DNA of 64,000 nucleotides from Flaccisagitta enflata (Eukaryota; Chaetognatha; Sagittoidea; Aphragmophora): NCBI GenBank assembly GCA_965153355.1, contig OZ231128.1, positions 10,726,001 to 10,790,000 of the forward strand, read 5' to 3'. Shown piece by piece: positions 1 to 13,900 of this stretch (position 1 is its first letter; each line of letters starts with the position of its first letter). The notes under the pieces were generated by a model. It saw only the letters and a program-made list of their open reading frames with translations, ran no database searches and was not told where the DNA came from. The position numbers and the translations under genes were made by a program.

Positions 1-784
1 TGCAAATCATATGCCTTTTCTTATACACACAACCACCCACATGGCACACACAACCTATAACCACACACATCAGAAGTGCCAATTTTGCAAAGCTGCAGCT
101 TAGCAAAATTCAGCGCAGACTGCCGCGTTCTTCAAACATCTATTTTGTATAAGCTATAGAACATGCGCAAAATTTTCCCTCTTCTTCAGTCGGTACCGCC
201 TCGACTAATTAAAAGCCACCGCTACAGCCTTCCAGAAACTGCTTGTACACAACAGCTCAGAATAGCTACAGATTAGCTTTTGCGCCAGTGACTCAGAAGC
301 AAGGTGAGCAGTCCCATTCCACCGATCGGTGGCATTTTTTCTTCATATAAAACTTTTCGCATAAAACGCTATCGTGTTTGGGATAAAAAGATGAAATATT
401 TTTACTAGCTTTTATAAATTGTTGTTACAAAGTCATCTTGCCTTCTTTTGATCAATAGAATGAAGAAATATTGGAGGCAGGTGTAAAACAACCGCAATGT
501 ACAATATCAGGCAGGTATAAACCATCTAACTACAATATGCAAATAAGGATTCCATCCAGCGGAACTGATGGGCGAGATCGCGAGACCCCAAACATATCGA
601 CAGGAAGATGAAATCACCGGCGCAAGTGCAGTCACTTTTTTTGCCAATCTTAGACACCCGGGAAAAGCTTACAAAGCCTTAACCAGCTATAACTCCCGCA
701 CTTTGGCGCTTGCCCGCCGCGAAGCATTGCTACTATGCTTCAGAGAATCGGAACCTCTGACACATGCAACCACACACAGACAAA
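1..784. other. PIKFYVE intron or flank, no exon recognised
   Basis: The next PIKFYVE exon should be on the minus strand to the left. I looked for the conserved sequence leading to the chaperonin domain and did not find a convincing match here. Confidence 0.4.
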
Positions 785-1338
<554 letters not shown>

Positions 1339-1376
1339 ACGACGATTTCGAGTTTGAAAAAGTCCTTAAGAAAAAC

Positions 1377-1948
1377 CTGCGGCTGGAGCGCTGTTGCCTA
1401 TTCCGAGCGGTCCCCCTGCAGCGCGCATGATTCCCCTCAAAAAGTTGGGACTGATGGAAGTGAAGCTCAAATCGGGTGGATAGTTGGCCACGCAAGACCC
1501 CGAAGGTCCGCCGGAAGAAGATGCTCCAGATCCAACAGCCGCGTCGACGCCTCGTGGAGATCGTAGCGATTGCTGCAACGTCTGCGGCGATCGCATTTTG
1601 GTCGATCCGGAATGATGCTGATGATGTTGCTGCTGCTGATTATGAAGGTGATGAGGTTCAGAGTGATCCCGGGTCACGGCAGAACCATCTTTCTCTTCCA
1701 TTCTCCTTTTTCTGGAATTTCGAGTTGAGAGAGAAGCGTCGTTGATAACTGAAGGCGAAGAACCGTCGTTGTCTTTGGACGACAATGGCGTCGTTGTCGT
1801 CGTCGTTGTCGTTGTCGTTCCTGTGGGAGGAGTCGAGGGCGATCGTTCCTTGCCGCTTATCTCTTTGAACCAGTCGGGCTCACGCTCATCCTCCTCGCTT
1901 TTGCGGCCGCCGCGATGCAGACCCGGAACTCCGCGATTTTTAGAGTAC
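1377..1948 (-). CDS. PIKFYVE: PIKFYVE exon 12 (post-DEP linker)
   Basis: The motif EREPDWFKEIS corresponds to human SEPSWFKDIK. A Thr-rich run (coded by ACGACAACG-like codons), a Gln/His stretch and a Gly/Ser-rich part follow, ending near RGIMRAAGGPLGIGN. The acceptor is placed after a 16-base A run, since only that AG keeps phase; a CTTCTTCCC tract lies just upstream of the A run. The donor is GCAG|GTTTTT. No further exon could be recognised in bases 1-1376. Confidence 0.82.
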
Positions 1949-4900
1949 CTTTTTTTTTTTTTTTAAATGAGTTGGGAAGAAGCGAAATGAAATAAACACA
2001 ATCAGAGCCATAGGAGATATAGGTAGAGAAAGGAAAGAAAAGGAAGGAAAGGAATACGAGAAAGTACAGAGGAGAGAACGCAAGAGGGAAATGAACAATG
2101 GAAAGAAACAGGGCGAGGAAATAAAAAAAGAGAGAGAGAAAGAAAGAAAAGGAAAGAAAGGAAAAGGAAAGAAAGAAAAGGGAAGAAAGGAAAAGGAAAG
2201 AAAGAAAAGGAAAGAAAGGAGAAGGAAAGAAAGGAAAAGGAAAGAAAGAAAAGGAAAGAAAGAAAAGGAAAGAAAGAAAAAGAGAGAGAGAAAAAGAAAG
2301 AAATAGAGCGAAAAAGAAAGAAAGAAAAAGAAAAAGAAAAAGAAAAAGAAAGAGAAAAAAAGAAAGAAAAAGAAAGAAAGAAAAAGAGAGAAAGAAAAAG
2401 AAAGAAAGAAGGAAAGAGAGGGAAGGAGAGAGGGAAAGAAAGAAAGAAAGAAAGAAAGAAAGAATGGGAAAGAAAGAAAGGGAAAGATAGAAATAGGGAA
2501 AGAGAGAAAGAAGGAAAGAGGGAACAAGAAAGGGAAAGAAAGGGAAAGAAATAAGAAAACAAAGAAAGATTCAAGCAGTTACGCGATATACATTGACACT
2601 CCCTCACCCAACGACGGTGCCATCCACGCCGCGATGCAAAGTGGTAACGCGTCCAGCGCTTCGTCCACCGATGGACCTCGTTTCCGCCGCCGCCGACTCT
2701 GCGTCGTCGGCGTTGGACCAATGCCGACCATCTTCCGCGTCGGCGCCGTAAGATGCCAGCATCTCTCGGCCGAGTCGACCGCGTTTGAACAAATCATCCT
2801 CGGAGAAGAAGACGCCGCCTTCGATTTCCGGCGCCGCGTCATCCACAGAAGAAACGCGCTCCAAATAACCGGCGTCGACTAACGCCTTGTAAGAAAATGG
2901 CGTCGTGAAAAAAAAATAAGATTGCGAAAAGCTCATTTGCATATTGCAGATAGTCCAGTTCTTTGTCATCAGGCTTATGAGATATGACCCATCGTGCTGA
3001 GATCCTTTATATTCGCTGGGTATGTGTACCATTTAATGGTTACCTATGACACCCCCTGATATAACAATTTCTTTTCCACCATGAAACATGGCTTCGAGAA
3101 AAAGCCTAATTTTCTTCTGCACATTTTCCATTCAATTGAGAAATTAGGGGGTTGGCAGCCCAGGCTGTGCATTATCCAATGGGTCTGATATCTTATGGGG
3201 TGTCAGCAAGGATCATGGGGTGTTAGCAAGGATCCAAGCACGTTGAGTCAAAAGTATCCCCACAATCTGATGAACATATACGAACACATATGAACCTGTC
3301 CGATGGCGAGGGCTTGGGATTGAGCAGAAACGACGTCGTTGACGAGCAGCCATCGAATAACGTCAGTGCCGGTGCAACAAGCCGTAAATGTTCGTAATCG
3401 ATTACGGATATTTTGAAACAGCAAAACCCGATTGGCCGCAGAAGAGGAAGAAGCAGCGGAAGAAGATGTCGTTGACGAAGTCGGCGATGGAAGGTCGTTG
3501 TTCATCTGTAATAAGCATTGATCATTTTTAGAAAACAAGGCCGGATACACGGCTACCTCAGTCGCGTGCAGGTGGGCAGGGGCCATATTCGAGGTCGCTA
3601 TCATTTGGGCAGGAGCAGTGTGGCCAAAGATCGCTAAAACCTCAAAGTAGTAAAGTGTGACGGACCGATATATGGACGGACCAACGGACCAACAAAGCTG
3701 GGTGTTGAGACTAAAAAAATGCAATCTCGATCTAAACAAGCCTGTGTAAATACATAAAGAGTTATCTGGTTGAGCTATAACAGTCACTTTGATTTAGTGA
3801 AAATTTCTTCTGAAGTTCTGTATTGATTACTACAAAATACAATTTTAAAGAGAAAAGTTTTTTTTCTGTAAAAATTATGTAACTCTTTTAGAGAGATCAG
3901 AAGTTTTATGCAAAGTTGCTTACTTCGCCGCCAAAAGAGGGTTGGACGACTTGGTTGGAGACGTTGACAGCAGCGGCGGCGGCAGAAGCGGTAGCGGCGA
4001 GAGTGGCGGCGACGCCACTGGAAGAGATCGTCGCGTTTACTCCTCCTCCGTCGCGTTGATGATCCGACGTCGATGACCATCTACCACCCCCTCCTCCTCC
4101 TCCTCCACCATCGTCGTCGCCCATCGTCATTTTCTCCCAAATTTGACGTAATTGATAAGAGTCTTGCGTGAGCATTCGCCTTTCTTCCGTCATCTTGGAG
4201 CTATTGGCCGAGGGCGGACCGCTGTTGACGCCGATGAGGCCCGTGACGGGGTTGCCGACGCCGGGACGCCCCGCGCCAAACCGTCCAACGCCACCACCGC
4301 CAAATGGGTCAAATGCCAATTTCGAAGGCGAACGGGTACTTGCTGGTGGGGGATGAAGGGAGGGGCGATGGAGAGGGGGGGGAAGGGGGGAAGGATATAG
4401 GTGAATGGGTGGTGATATGGGGGTGATTTGTATTCATTTTTCGTGGTGGGGGGATCTAAGGCAATGTGAGGAAGATAGGATTCGTTTCAAATTACACCGC
4501 TTTCAGATCGAAATGTCGCGAAAAGAAGATATATTACTCCTACAATACTTAAGACAACTACTTGATTCTTTTTTCCGGTGGTAGATAATTTGATTAAGTT
4601 TTGTTACAAAAAAAGAATTATAGCTCCAGCGTTGATATATTTGCTCTAAATTTCATGACAAAAATTAGTCAACTTCAGCTAAAAATTGCCTTTTTTCATG
4701 GAAAAAATGAGGTTAGATAGCAGCAGTGCTTCTTTTTTTCAACAATAGTGGTCCTAGTGTTGGTTATAAGGAATTAATGAAGTTTAGTTTGAAATTCTAA
4801 AAGATTTGACTTATGTGATGCAGTAATGATTGATTTTGACCCCAAAACACCGCAAAAATCTCATGATTTGGGAAAATTTTGAAAAATTGTCTACAAATTG

Positions 4901-7900
4901 TTAAAAATTGATATCAGTGAGAACAATCTTTCCTTACAACATAATCTACATTAAATTCTCTCAGGGGTGTATATAATTCCATAACCTTTGATTATTTTCC
5001 CCCCCCCCTGCCTTTGATTTTCTTCCCCGCGATGCATCGCGTCGCGATACTAAATCAATGTTTTCCTTCCCCATAAACCACTAAAACTAGATGTTTGAGG
5101 TTTAAATAGTGTTAAATTGTGTTTAACTAATCATGTTTTATGGTTTTTTACTGCCAAAAGTTATATTTTCCCCAAGTTTTCTTTTTTTTCCCTTTTTTCC
5201 TCCCTCCTTTTTCTTCCCTTTCTCTTAATCCTTTGATTATTTCCCCCCCCCACCGGGGGGGGGGGGAATACGGAACAATATACAGGCCTGAATTCTCTTG
5301 AATTCTAGACTAATCCCAGCAATTCAGCTCAATTTGTGTAGAAATGACAACTATGAAATAAAGTAAAGAAAAAATTGTTGGGAAAAAAATCCTTCAATGT
5401 GAAACATGCAATATTCATTTATTGTGAGTAGGAGGCTTGAATTTTTTAGTTGGTGGGATATTCTTTGCTTGTAGCAAAACTTAATCAAATTATCTACCAG
5501 GAGAAAAAAGAAAAAACTAATTACTATGAATAGTTTTGGAGTAATATATCTTCTTTTCGCGACATTTCGATCTGAAAGCGGTGTAGTTTTTAGGGGCGTC
5601 GTAACACCTCTATAAGAGCCTCTGTCTGTCGGTCGGTCGGTCACGCTCGAGTTGAAAATCGCAGAAAATGCTTGAAATCACTTTAAAACTCGTCCTGTTC
5701 ATCATCCTTGTTACTCATTTCGTTATCATATTCATCTACGGTTAGGTCAATATAGCTTGGGATAGGTCGGATAGAGCTCGGAATAGGTCTAAAAATTCAT
5801 GTTTCTTGTCATTTCCTTAACCATCATATTCATCTACGGTTAGGTCGATAGAGCTTGGAATAGGTCCAACAACAGCGAGATATGAACCACCAACGCTTTT
5901 AGCTGATTCATGTTCCACTGGCTGAAAAAGCAGGATCCAAAATTCCCTTGAAAATCTCGACCCCTCAGCTCGTCTACCCCCAGCTCGTCTACCCCCAGCT
6001 CGTCTACCCCCAGCTCGTCTACCCCCAGCTCGTCTACCGTTGTCGTATTCGGCGTTGCCGAGCGATGACAAATCCTGACTCGAAGCCGACTTAAAGAACG
6101 TGGATCGTCCCACTGAGGTCGAAGTGTCGTGAGCTACGTTGCGATGACTCGGAGACATGTCAATAGATGATCCGCTGAAACCAGATACAGGAAAGGCAGT
6201 GAAAGATAGGGCGTGATGGGGTAAAGTGGGTCACTCACATTATTCAGCCCAGATATCAGTTTTTGCATCCAATTTCTGTTTTCATCAAAAACTAAGCCCG
6301 TTTATCAAAAATCGACAACATTTTACTCAGACCCATTTTACCCCTGCCCTTGGTGATCCTTTTAAACCCACTTCAATAAACACTGGAAAACTCTGGAGAA
6401 CATTAAACACGCTAGATATTTCCACAAGCATTTCGATCGTCATATATACAGGCCACAAGCTTGTACCTGGAATGAAGGTTCTGACCGGCGATTGCTTGAT
6501 CGCTTGACGTTGAAAGGCCAACCATCGTCTCGCGTCTCCCTGGCGTGAAGGCTGTAGATGGTGAAAGAAATTATGAAAGAAATCATATTTGTATATTTAT
6601 AATCGAAACTTGTCATCCAAGGATAGAACAGGGTTAGCATTACCCGTTGCCCTGCTTGAGGTGTTATTGTGAACCTTGTGAAGATGCGGGGTGAGAGCAA
6701 GGCAGTGGCCCCAAAGGGCCGATGCCCTGCAGAACACAAAGGTGAATTTCTTTAGTCAAAGTGCAGGCTTTTGGGGGCCTTGAACAGGCATGGAGGCTTG
6801 CATGGGCTTTCGAGGAGAGTTGAAGAGTTAAAGCTAATTGGACGCCAGATAACTTCATTTTTGCTTTTGAGAAGTTGTCAGATACAGCTGCTCGATAGTA
6901 AAAACGACGCGCGCAATACCGTCGGAAATTTATGAGCAGCTCTCCGGCTGCCCCTAAAATTCGGTCAAATCAACTATTTCGCACCATGAAGGATGTTATT
7001 TCGTGTTCTTTAAAACTATCCATTCCATATTCCAAACTACATAGCATCGGGGGTGGACGAGTGATTTTCCTGTCTTACTCTACATTATCTTTGCCTTAAT
7101 ACTCATTCTCGTTGAATTGCCGCGGACAAATTTTGGTGCATAGTACGTGAGAAAAAATGCACGAGAAGGTTTTCACGTTAGGTCTTCCAATAACGAAGTA
7201 GTTCAATGACGACAATATGCAAATGAGCTTTTTTAACCAGAGTTATCAGGGGCATATATGAACACTTTCCCGTTGTATTCATTTCTAGAGGGCGAAACTG
7301 AAAGAGCTTCTGCGTGATCGTGTTGCTGCTTGCTTTGCATTTCCTTACTTACTTTTCGAAGAGTCATTTCTGGAAGGCGAAACTGAAAGAGCTTCTGCGT
7401 GTTCGTGTTGCTGATTGCTTTGCATCCTTACTTACTTTTCAAAGAGTCATTTCTGGAAGGTGTAACTGAAAGAGCTTCTGCGTGTTCGTGTTGCTGATTG
7501 CTTTGCATTTCCTTACTTACTTTTCGAAGAGTCATTTCTGGAAGGCGAAACTGAAAGAGCGGCTGCGTGATCGTGTTGATGCTTGCGTTGCATTTCCTGT
7601 CTAATTGCCGCGCGTGACGTAGACACGTTCTCGCCGATGGATTGAGTTCGGACGTATTGAAGCGCCACGTCGCAGCAATACGTGCAAACACGAAGGCTGC
7701 CTAGTGATAGGAAATATTAGGATGGGAACCAGTATTACAGAACTATATCTCAACTAACACTTGAAATGTTGATATTGTGGGACAACTGAGTAAGAACAGA
7801 TCCGGGCGCCTTGCGTAACTGCCGTTATTTATGTATGGGAATTTACATTTCTCGGAGTGGCAACAATAACAACAACAACACATTGAATGTCGGCCGAATT

Positions 7901-10900
7901 GCGATATATATGTTCTTTTAATTCGTCATCAATAAAGAGACAGAAACGTACAAATCAACGCCCACCTTCATAGCCGAAGAACTTTCCAGGAACCTCTTGA
8001 TTACAACAAGAAGAGCAAAATATTTGCCCGCAAATTCTGCAGTGATGGCGACGACGAAAAGTGGTAAACCGATTGCCGCAGTCGTAACATTCGTTACAGT
8101 TAGAGTCTGGCATCCAATATTTCTGCCAGGGCAAGGAAAATATTCACTTTTGATACTTTTAAGTGATTACTTCTTGGAGTAGTAGCAAAATCATGACGTT
8201 ATTCTTCTTTTTTGTGTTAGTTGTGAACTTATACTCATTACTCAACTAGCACTTAAAGCCAGTTACACTTTATTCACATGCCAGTTGCACTTAAATCACA
8301 GATTTTCTCATAATTGCAGACTTGTCAGCTTTTAATCTATCATTTGTTAAACAGTAGCTGATGTTCTGTAATCGCACTAGTAACAGAAGCATCCGTTCTG
8401 TAATCACACTAATAACATTACCACCTGTTCTGTAATCACACTCATACGCAGTTATACCACCAGCATCTGTTCTGTAGTCTCACTAATCACAGTTGTATCT
8501 GTTCTGTAATCACACTAATAACAGTTGCATCTGTTCTGTTACAGTCAGTCCCAATTCCGTATTCATCCATATGCCCATATCTCATCATGTTACGAGATAA
8601 AGAAACTTTGGTTATTTGGGCATATTTCGATATATCGAAATATGACTTTCGACTTTCCCTTTTTGCTCTGCCACTCAAAACTAAGTAGCAAAGCGATTTC
8701 TAAGATCTGATCCGATTTATTTTGTTTTTTCGTTCCCAATACTTGAATTATCTGCTTGAGATTACAAATTCGGAGACTTTAACAAAATTCAAGGATATGA
8801 TTGAATGCTAGAGCATTCATAGATGTATTTCCTCTGAGATTTAAGTGGCAGTCTTTGGAGACCGTTAACAAGACAAACGGCTATGGAATTCATTCAGAAT
8901 TTACCAAAGTCATAACCGAGTGAATCTAACTTTAGTGAGTCATATTTCGATATACCGAAATATGCCGAGATGGAGACAGTTTTGGTTTTCCGAAATATGT
9001 CGAGATACGAGCATATGGATGAATACGGAATTGGGACTGACTGGTTATGACATTACAGTGTGAACATTGTCAAATGCAAAAAAGTATTAAGCTTTTGCTC
9101 CTAGATGCTTCATCTTTATGACCTGGAATCACTCTTTTCTTAAAGTACTATGATTGACATTTGTTGTATCAAAATTTCTAAGTTGGGTCTAAGTTGGATA
9201 CTTTTTCCACACCATTAATTTGAAGTAATAGAGGTATTTCTAGAAGAAGCTCATTTTAACTCAAAATCTTCTTCTTAAACAGGAAAGTTTTTCTTTGATT
9301 TGCTCTCATTTGAAGAGGACTTGAGCTATAAATGCCAGATTGGTCTCAAATGGAAGATAATTTGACACTCCCATTCAAGACCAATGTAGCATCTGTGGTT
9401 TAAGTCATTATAACATCAGAACAATTCCAAAAGAAACTGCCCAGATGAAAAAAGTCAGTAATCAAGCTCCAGCTGTAAATATTCATTTTACTTCAAATTG
9501 ATGTTATGGACAAACTATACAACTCAGATGACCAGGGTGGCAGAAACAGGGGCACACTTGGCACATTGTGCCTCGGAACTATAGCACAAAAGTCGGACTT
9601 ATAGATTTGATAATGGAAAAAAATTGGGGGAAAAGAATTAACAAGGCCGGATACACGGCTACCCCAGTCGCGTGCCGGTGGGCAGGGGCTATTTTTGAGG
9701 TTATTTGATTATTTGGGCAGGAGCAGTGAGGCCAAAGACCGCAAAAAAACAAAAAAAGTAAAGTGTGACGGACCAACAGACCAATGGACGGACGGACGGA
9801 TGGATCGACGGACGGACCGACAAAGCGGGGTGTAGAGTCGCGTGGCACGCAACTAAAAAATGGAAAAACAAGCGGTCTAGATGCTTGTGTGTGGGGGTTG
9901 AGGTTGGGGTGTGGATGGGGGATGGATGCCTCTGTCCACCTGTCTGCAACCATATTGTAACCCTGTGTTACATGAGAGAAGGGGAGAGACAGAGAGAGAA
10001 AGAAGGGGAGAGAGAAAATGAGAATGAGAGAGAAAAAGAGAGAGAAAGAGATAGAGACGGGCAAACAAAGAACAAACAGAGAAACACATGTAGAGAGTGG
10101 AACAAACCAAAAAGATGCCCAGAGAAAAAAAAAGCAATTAGCCAGACAAAACACAAATACAAGAAATTCCAAAACCTCGCACTTACGACTTTTTTCCTAC
10201 GGCGAGAGCCGCCTTTATTGGTAATCTGGTTCTGCCGGTTAGCATGCTTAAATTGTGTTAAATCACTTACAAACATCGAGTCGTTTCATTTTGAGTCTAC
10301 ATACCAAGTCTTAACCAAATTGGTTGAAAATGATTTAAGTTTTGCACATTTATCACTTTTAGGGTGGTAGGCCGGCTGGCTGGTAGGCCAGTTGAAATGA
10401 AAAGAAAACAAGGTTTATTCCCTCCATGGGGCAAAATGGATTACACAGCAGCGCAATGATTACGTAGGGGAGGGGGATCACACTTTAGCCAGGGCTTCCA
10501 AAAATAATATATGAGCAATAAACAGTGTTCCAGTTTTGGACATCTTGTCCTGGGCAATCCCCATGAAAGCACGATTTCCAGTACAATGATATTGTACAAA
10601 CAGGTGAAAAACAAAATTCAGTTTAAAAAGCGACGAGCTACCGGTACAAATACCGGTAAAACAGAAGTAGAGTTCGTAGCACTTTAAAACCGTTCGGTGC
10701 CGATGACATCACATTCGAAAGTGTGGCCATTCCTTCTTCCTCGGGCGCCTTGGCGTGCCCCAAACCCCCTTGGTCCCGAAGTAAGAGAGTTCGCATCCTT
10801 TTGGGCAGCGGCCCCAAAGGGGCCGATGACCTATGCTTTCACACATAGGGGAAATTTTTCCTTCTTCTTCTCCTCCGTCCACCCCCTTCAAAGCTCATAT

Positions 10901-13900
10901 CCTGATCCTGGGGCCATAATTCTAGTCTAGAGGCCCAAATCTTAGTCTAGAGGCCCAAATTCTAGCCTCAAGACCCAAATCCTTGCCTCAACACTCAAAT
11001 CCCAACCTTGAGGCTCAAATCCTAGTCTAGAGGCCCATATCCCAGCCTCGAGGCTCACATCCCAGCCTCAAGGCTCAAATCCCAGCCTAAACCCTCAAAT
11101 CCCAGCCTCAAGCCTCAAAATCCTAGCCTTGAGGCTCAAATCACAGCCACAAGGCTCAAATAAGTGCCACATGGCTCATATCATAGGCTAGATACTCAAA
11201 TCCCAGCCTTGAGGCTGGTATCCCAGCCTAAAGCCTCATATCCCAGCCTCAAGCCTCAAATACCAGCCTTGAGGCTCAATCACAGCCTTGAGGCTCAAAT
11301 CACAGCCTAGAAGCTCAAATCACAGTTTCGAGGCTCAAATTACAGCCTCATGGCTCGAAGCACAGACTCCAGCCTCAAATCACAGTCTCATGGCTCAAAT
11401 CACAGCCTCATGGCTCAAATTTAATCCTAGAGCTTCAAAACTTACTAAGCATAGGTCATCGGCCCCTTTGGGGCCGCTGCCCCTCTCACCATCTCACATC
11501 AAATATACTCACATAGGGGCAACGGGTACCGCTGACCATCTAACGCTTTTGCGACTATTGTCTTTTGTTTTTAGCGGTCAATCACTCAAAAGCGGGTAAC
11601 AGGTTAGGGTTAGGGTTAGTGTTAGGGTTAGGGATAGGTCAGGGATAGTCTTAGGGATCAGGTGAGGGTTAGGGTTAGGGCTAGTGTTAGGATTAGGGGT
11701 GTATCAGAGCTTAATATCTACTCGCCGATTGATAGTTTGCTCTGGCGGAATTTTCGGGAAATTCAAGTGCGATACTTCATCTACAAAATGACCAAGTTTC
11801 TACCAAATTGGTTGAAAAATGCCAAAGTTATGCACGTTTTTAACTTTTAGGCTGATAGGCTAGTTGGGTGGTAGGCTGGTTTGGCCGGTTAGCATGCTAA
11901 AACCTTTACAATTCAAATACATATGTTGAGTTCTTTTATTTAGAGACTACATACCGAGTTTCAACCAATTTGGTTGAAAAATGATGAAGTTATGCAAGTT
12001 TTTCACTTTTACGCTGGTAGGCTGGTTGGGTGGTAGGCCGGTTTGGCCGGTTAACATGCTAAAATCTGTACAAATCAAATACATATGTTGAGTCTTTTCA
12101 TTTTGAGACTACAAACCAAGTTTCAACCAAATTGGTTGAAAAATGCCAAAGTTATGCACGTTTTTCACTTTTATGCTGGTAGGCTGGTTGGGCCGGTTGG
12201 GTGGGTCGGATTTTTACATACACATAGGATGTAAAGCGGCTTACCCTAGTAAAACTTCCCTTAAAATATGAAGCAAATTGGTCAAGGCGTTCAAAAGTGT
12301 GGACAACAACGACAACGACAACAACGACGACACCCACCCGCCTCGAATAATATTCCGCGTCAAAATGGTGTTCCGTCACGGACAAAAATATAAACAGACC
12401 ATTCAACAAGACCATAGCGAAGAAATCTCTCGTAGAGCGAAGTTGAGCAAGAAACTCATTTGAGAAAAAAGTTCGCTCGAAGAAATGAAGAGTTACGTTC
12501 TCACTTTGGCTGCACTGGTTGCATTGATCGCGGGGTAAGTAAGCTTGAATACAGATAAGATGAATATAAATTGAAAGGAGTCCCCAGCAGTCCCCTGTGT
12601 TTCCCATGAGGGCACAAACGAAATAGCTCGTGCTGTCTGGGCAGTTAATTACCCCGAGATAAAATGACATTGTAATTTCCTTATATCTAATAAAGAGCTA
12701 GTACGTTGGTTGACGTCAAAGAGGCTCGGAGCATTCAACGCCAAAATTCGAATTCGTTCGACGATTGGCGAGGAAGACAAAAAGACGAAGATGTGGGAAA
12801 GATCGCTTCAGACGAATCCAGAAAATACGCTAAATTTACGCGCATGAAACGTGGAAGAAATCCAATCCAAAGGCTTTTGCGAAGTTTACGTGAATCTCGC
12901 GGGACTTGCAAGGGGTTTTTGAAACTATGCGTTACGCACAGTGACTGCTGCGAGGGCCTTTATTGCTATTGGGGAGCTTGCCAGGGGTGAATGCTGCGAG
13001 CCTTTTGAGTGCATGTGGGGAAGATGCCTACCTAAAGAGTGAGAGGGAATGTTTTGCAAATTCTGTTTTATGGAAAACTAGGAGTGATGCGCGTAGTAAC
13101 TAGTCAGTGGGGGATGTTGTTCCACCTATCATACCTATATAACATACTAATTTTCTGGTATACTAATTTTCTGGAGCAGAATCATAGGTCTTAAGGAACG
13201 ACATGAATCGGGCAAAAAAATAGGATCGAATACGCTTGGGTGTTTAAAGGTGGGGCTTTCATTTGTCCGGACAGGAAAGAAAGTAAACCAAAATTTTCCT
13301 CCGCTGTAAGCTTTCAAAAAATTCATTCACTTTTATTGTTATCAATAAAGATCGGTAAAAAAAGAAAACACTTGTTCGATGTTAGTTGCGGGTGGCCAGG
13401 AAGCCAGGAACATAAGCCCGGAGCACAAGTTCATGGAGCCTTTAAGTTCAAGAGATGTGTGCAACATTTCATGGTACAATTCGCCCCCCCCCAAAAAAAA
13501 AAAAAAAAATTGGAAACCATCGCGTGTCAAAAAAAATGGCGCCGCGACCCCCCTCATATCCCAGAAAGATATGGTAAAATTTTGACCGATAAGGTTCTCT
13601 AAACTTTACTACGCATACATGGATATTGGATAAGGGGAAGGCTAGCGGCGCCAATTTTCTGACAAACAATCACCTCCAAATTGTTTTTTTTTTCTTTTTT
13701 TTTTTTTGATCATGTCATAGAGTGGTGCCCGCATCTTGAACTGAAAGGCTCCGTCGATTTTTAGTCGCGTGCACGCGACTCTACAACCCACTCTGTCCGT
13801 CTGTCCGTCCGTCGGTCGGTCGGTCGGTCGGTAACACTTTGCTTTTTCGGCGTTTACGGGTGGTTTTGGGGTTACAGGCCTTGCCCAACTGCCTGACTGG

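Noticed and set aside
11600-11705. True telomere end
   Set aside because: It is too short and degenerate, with a single-copy gene (PIKFYVE) continuing on both sides.
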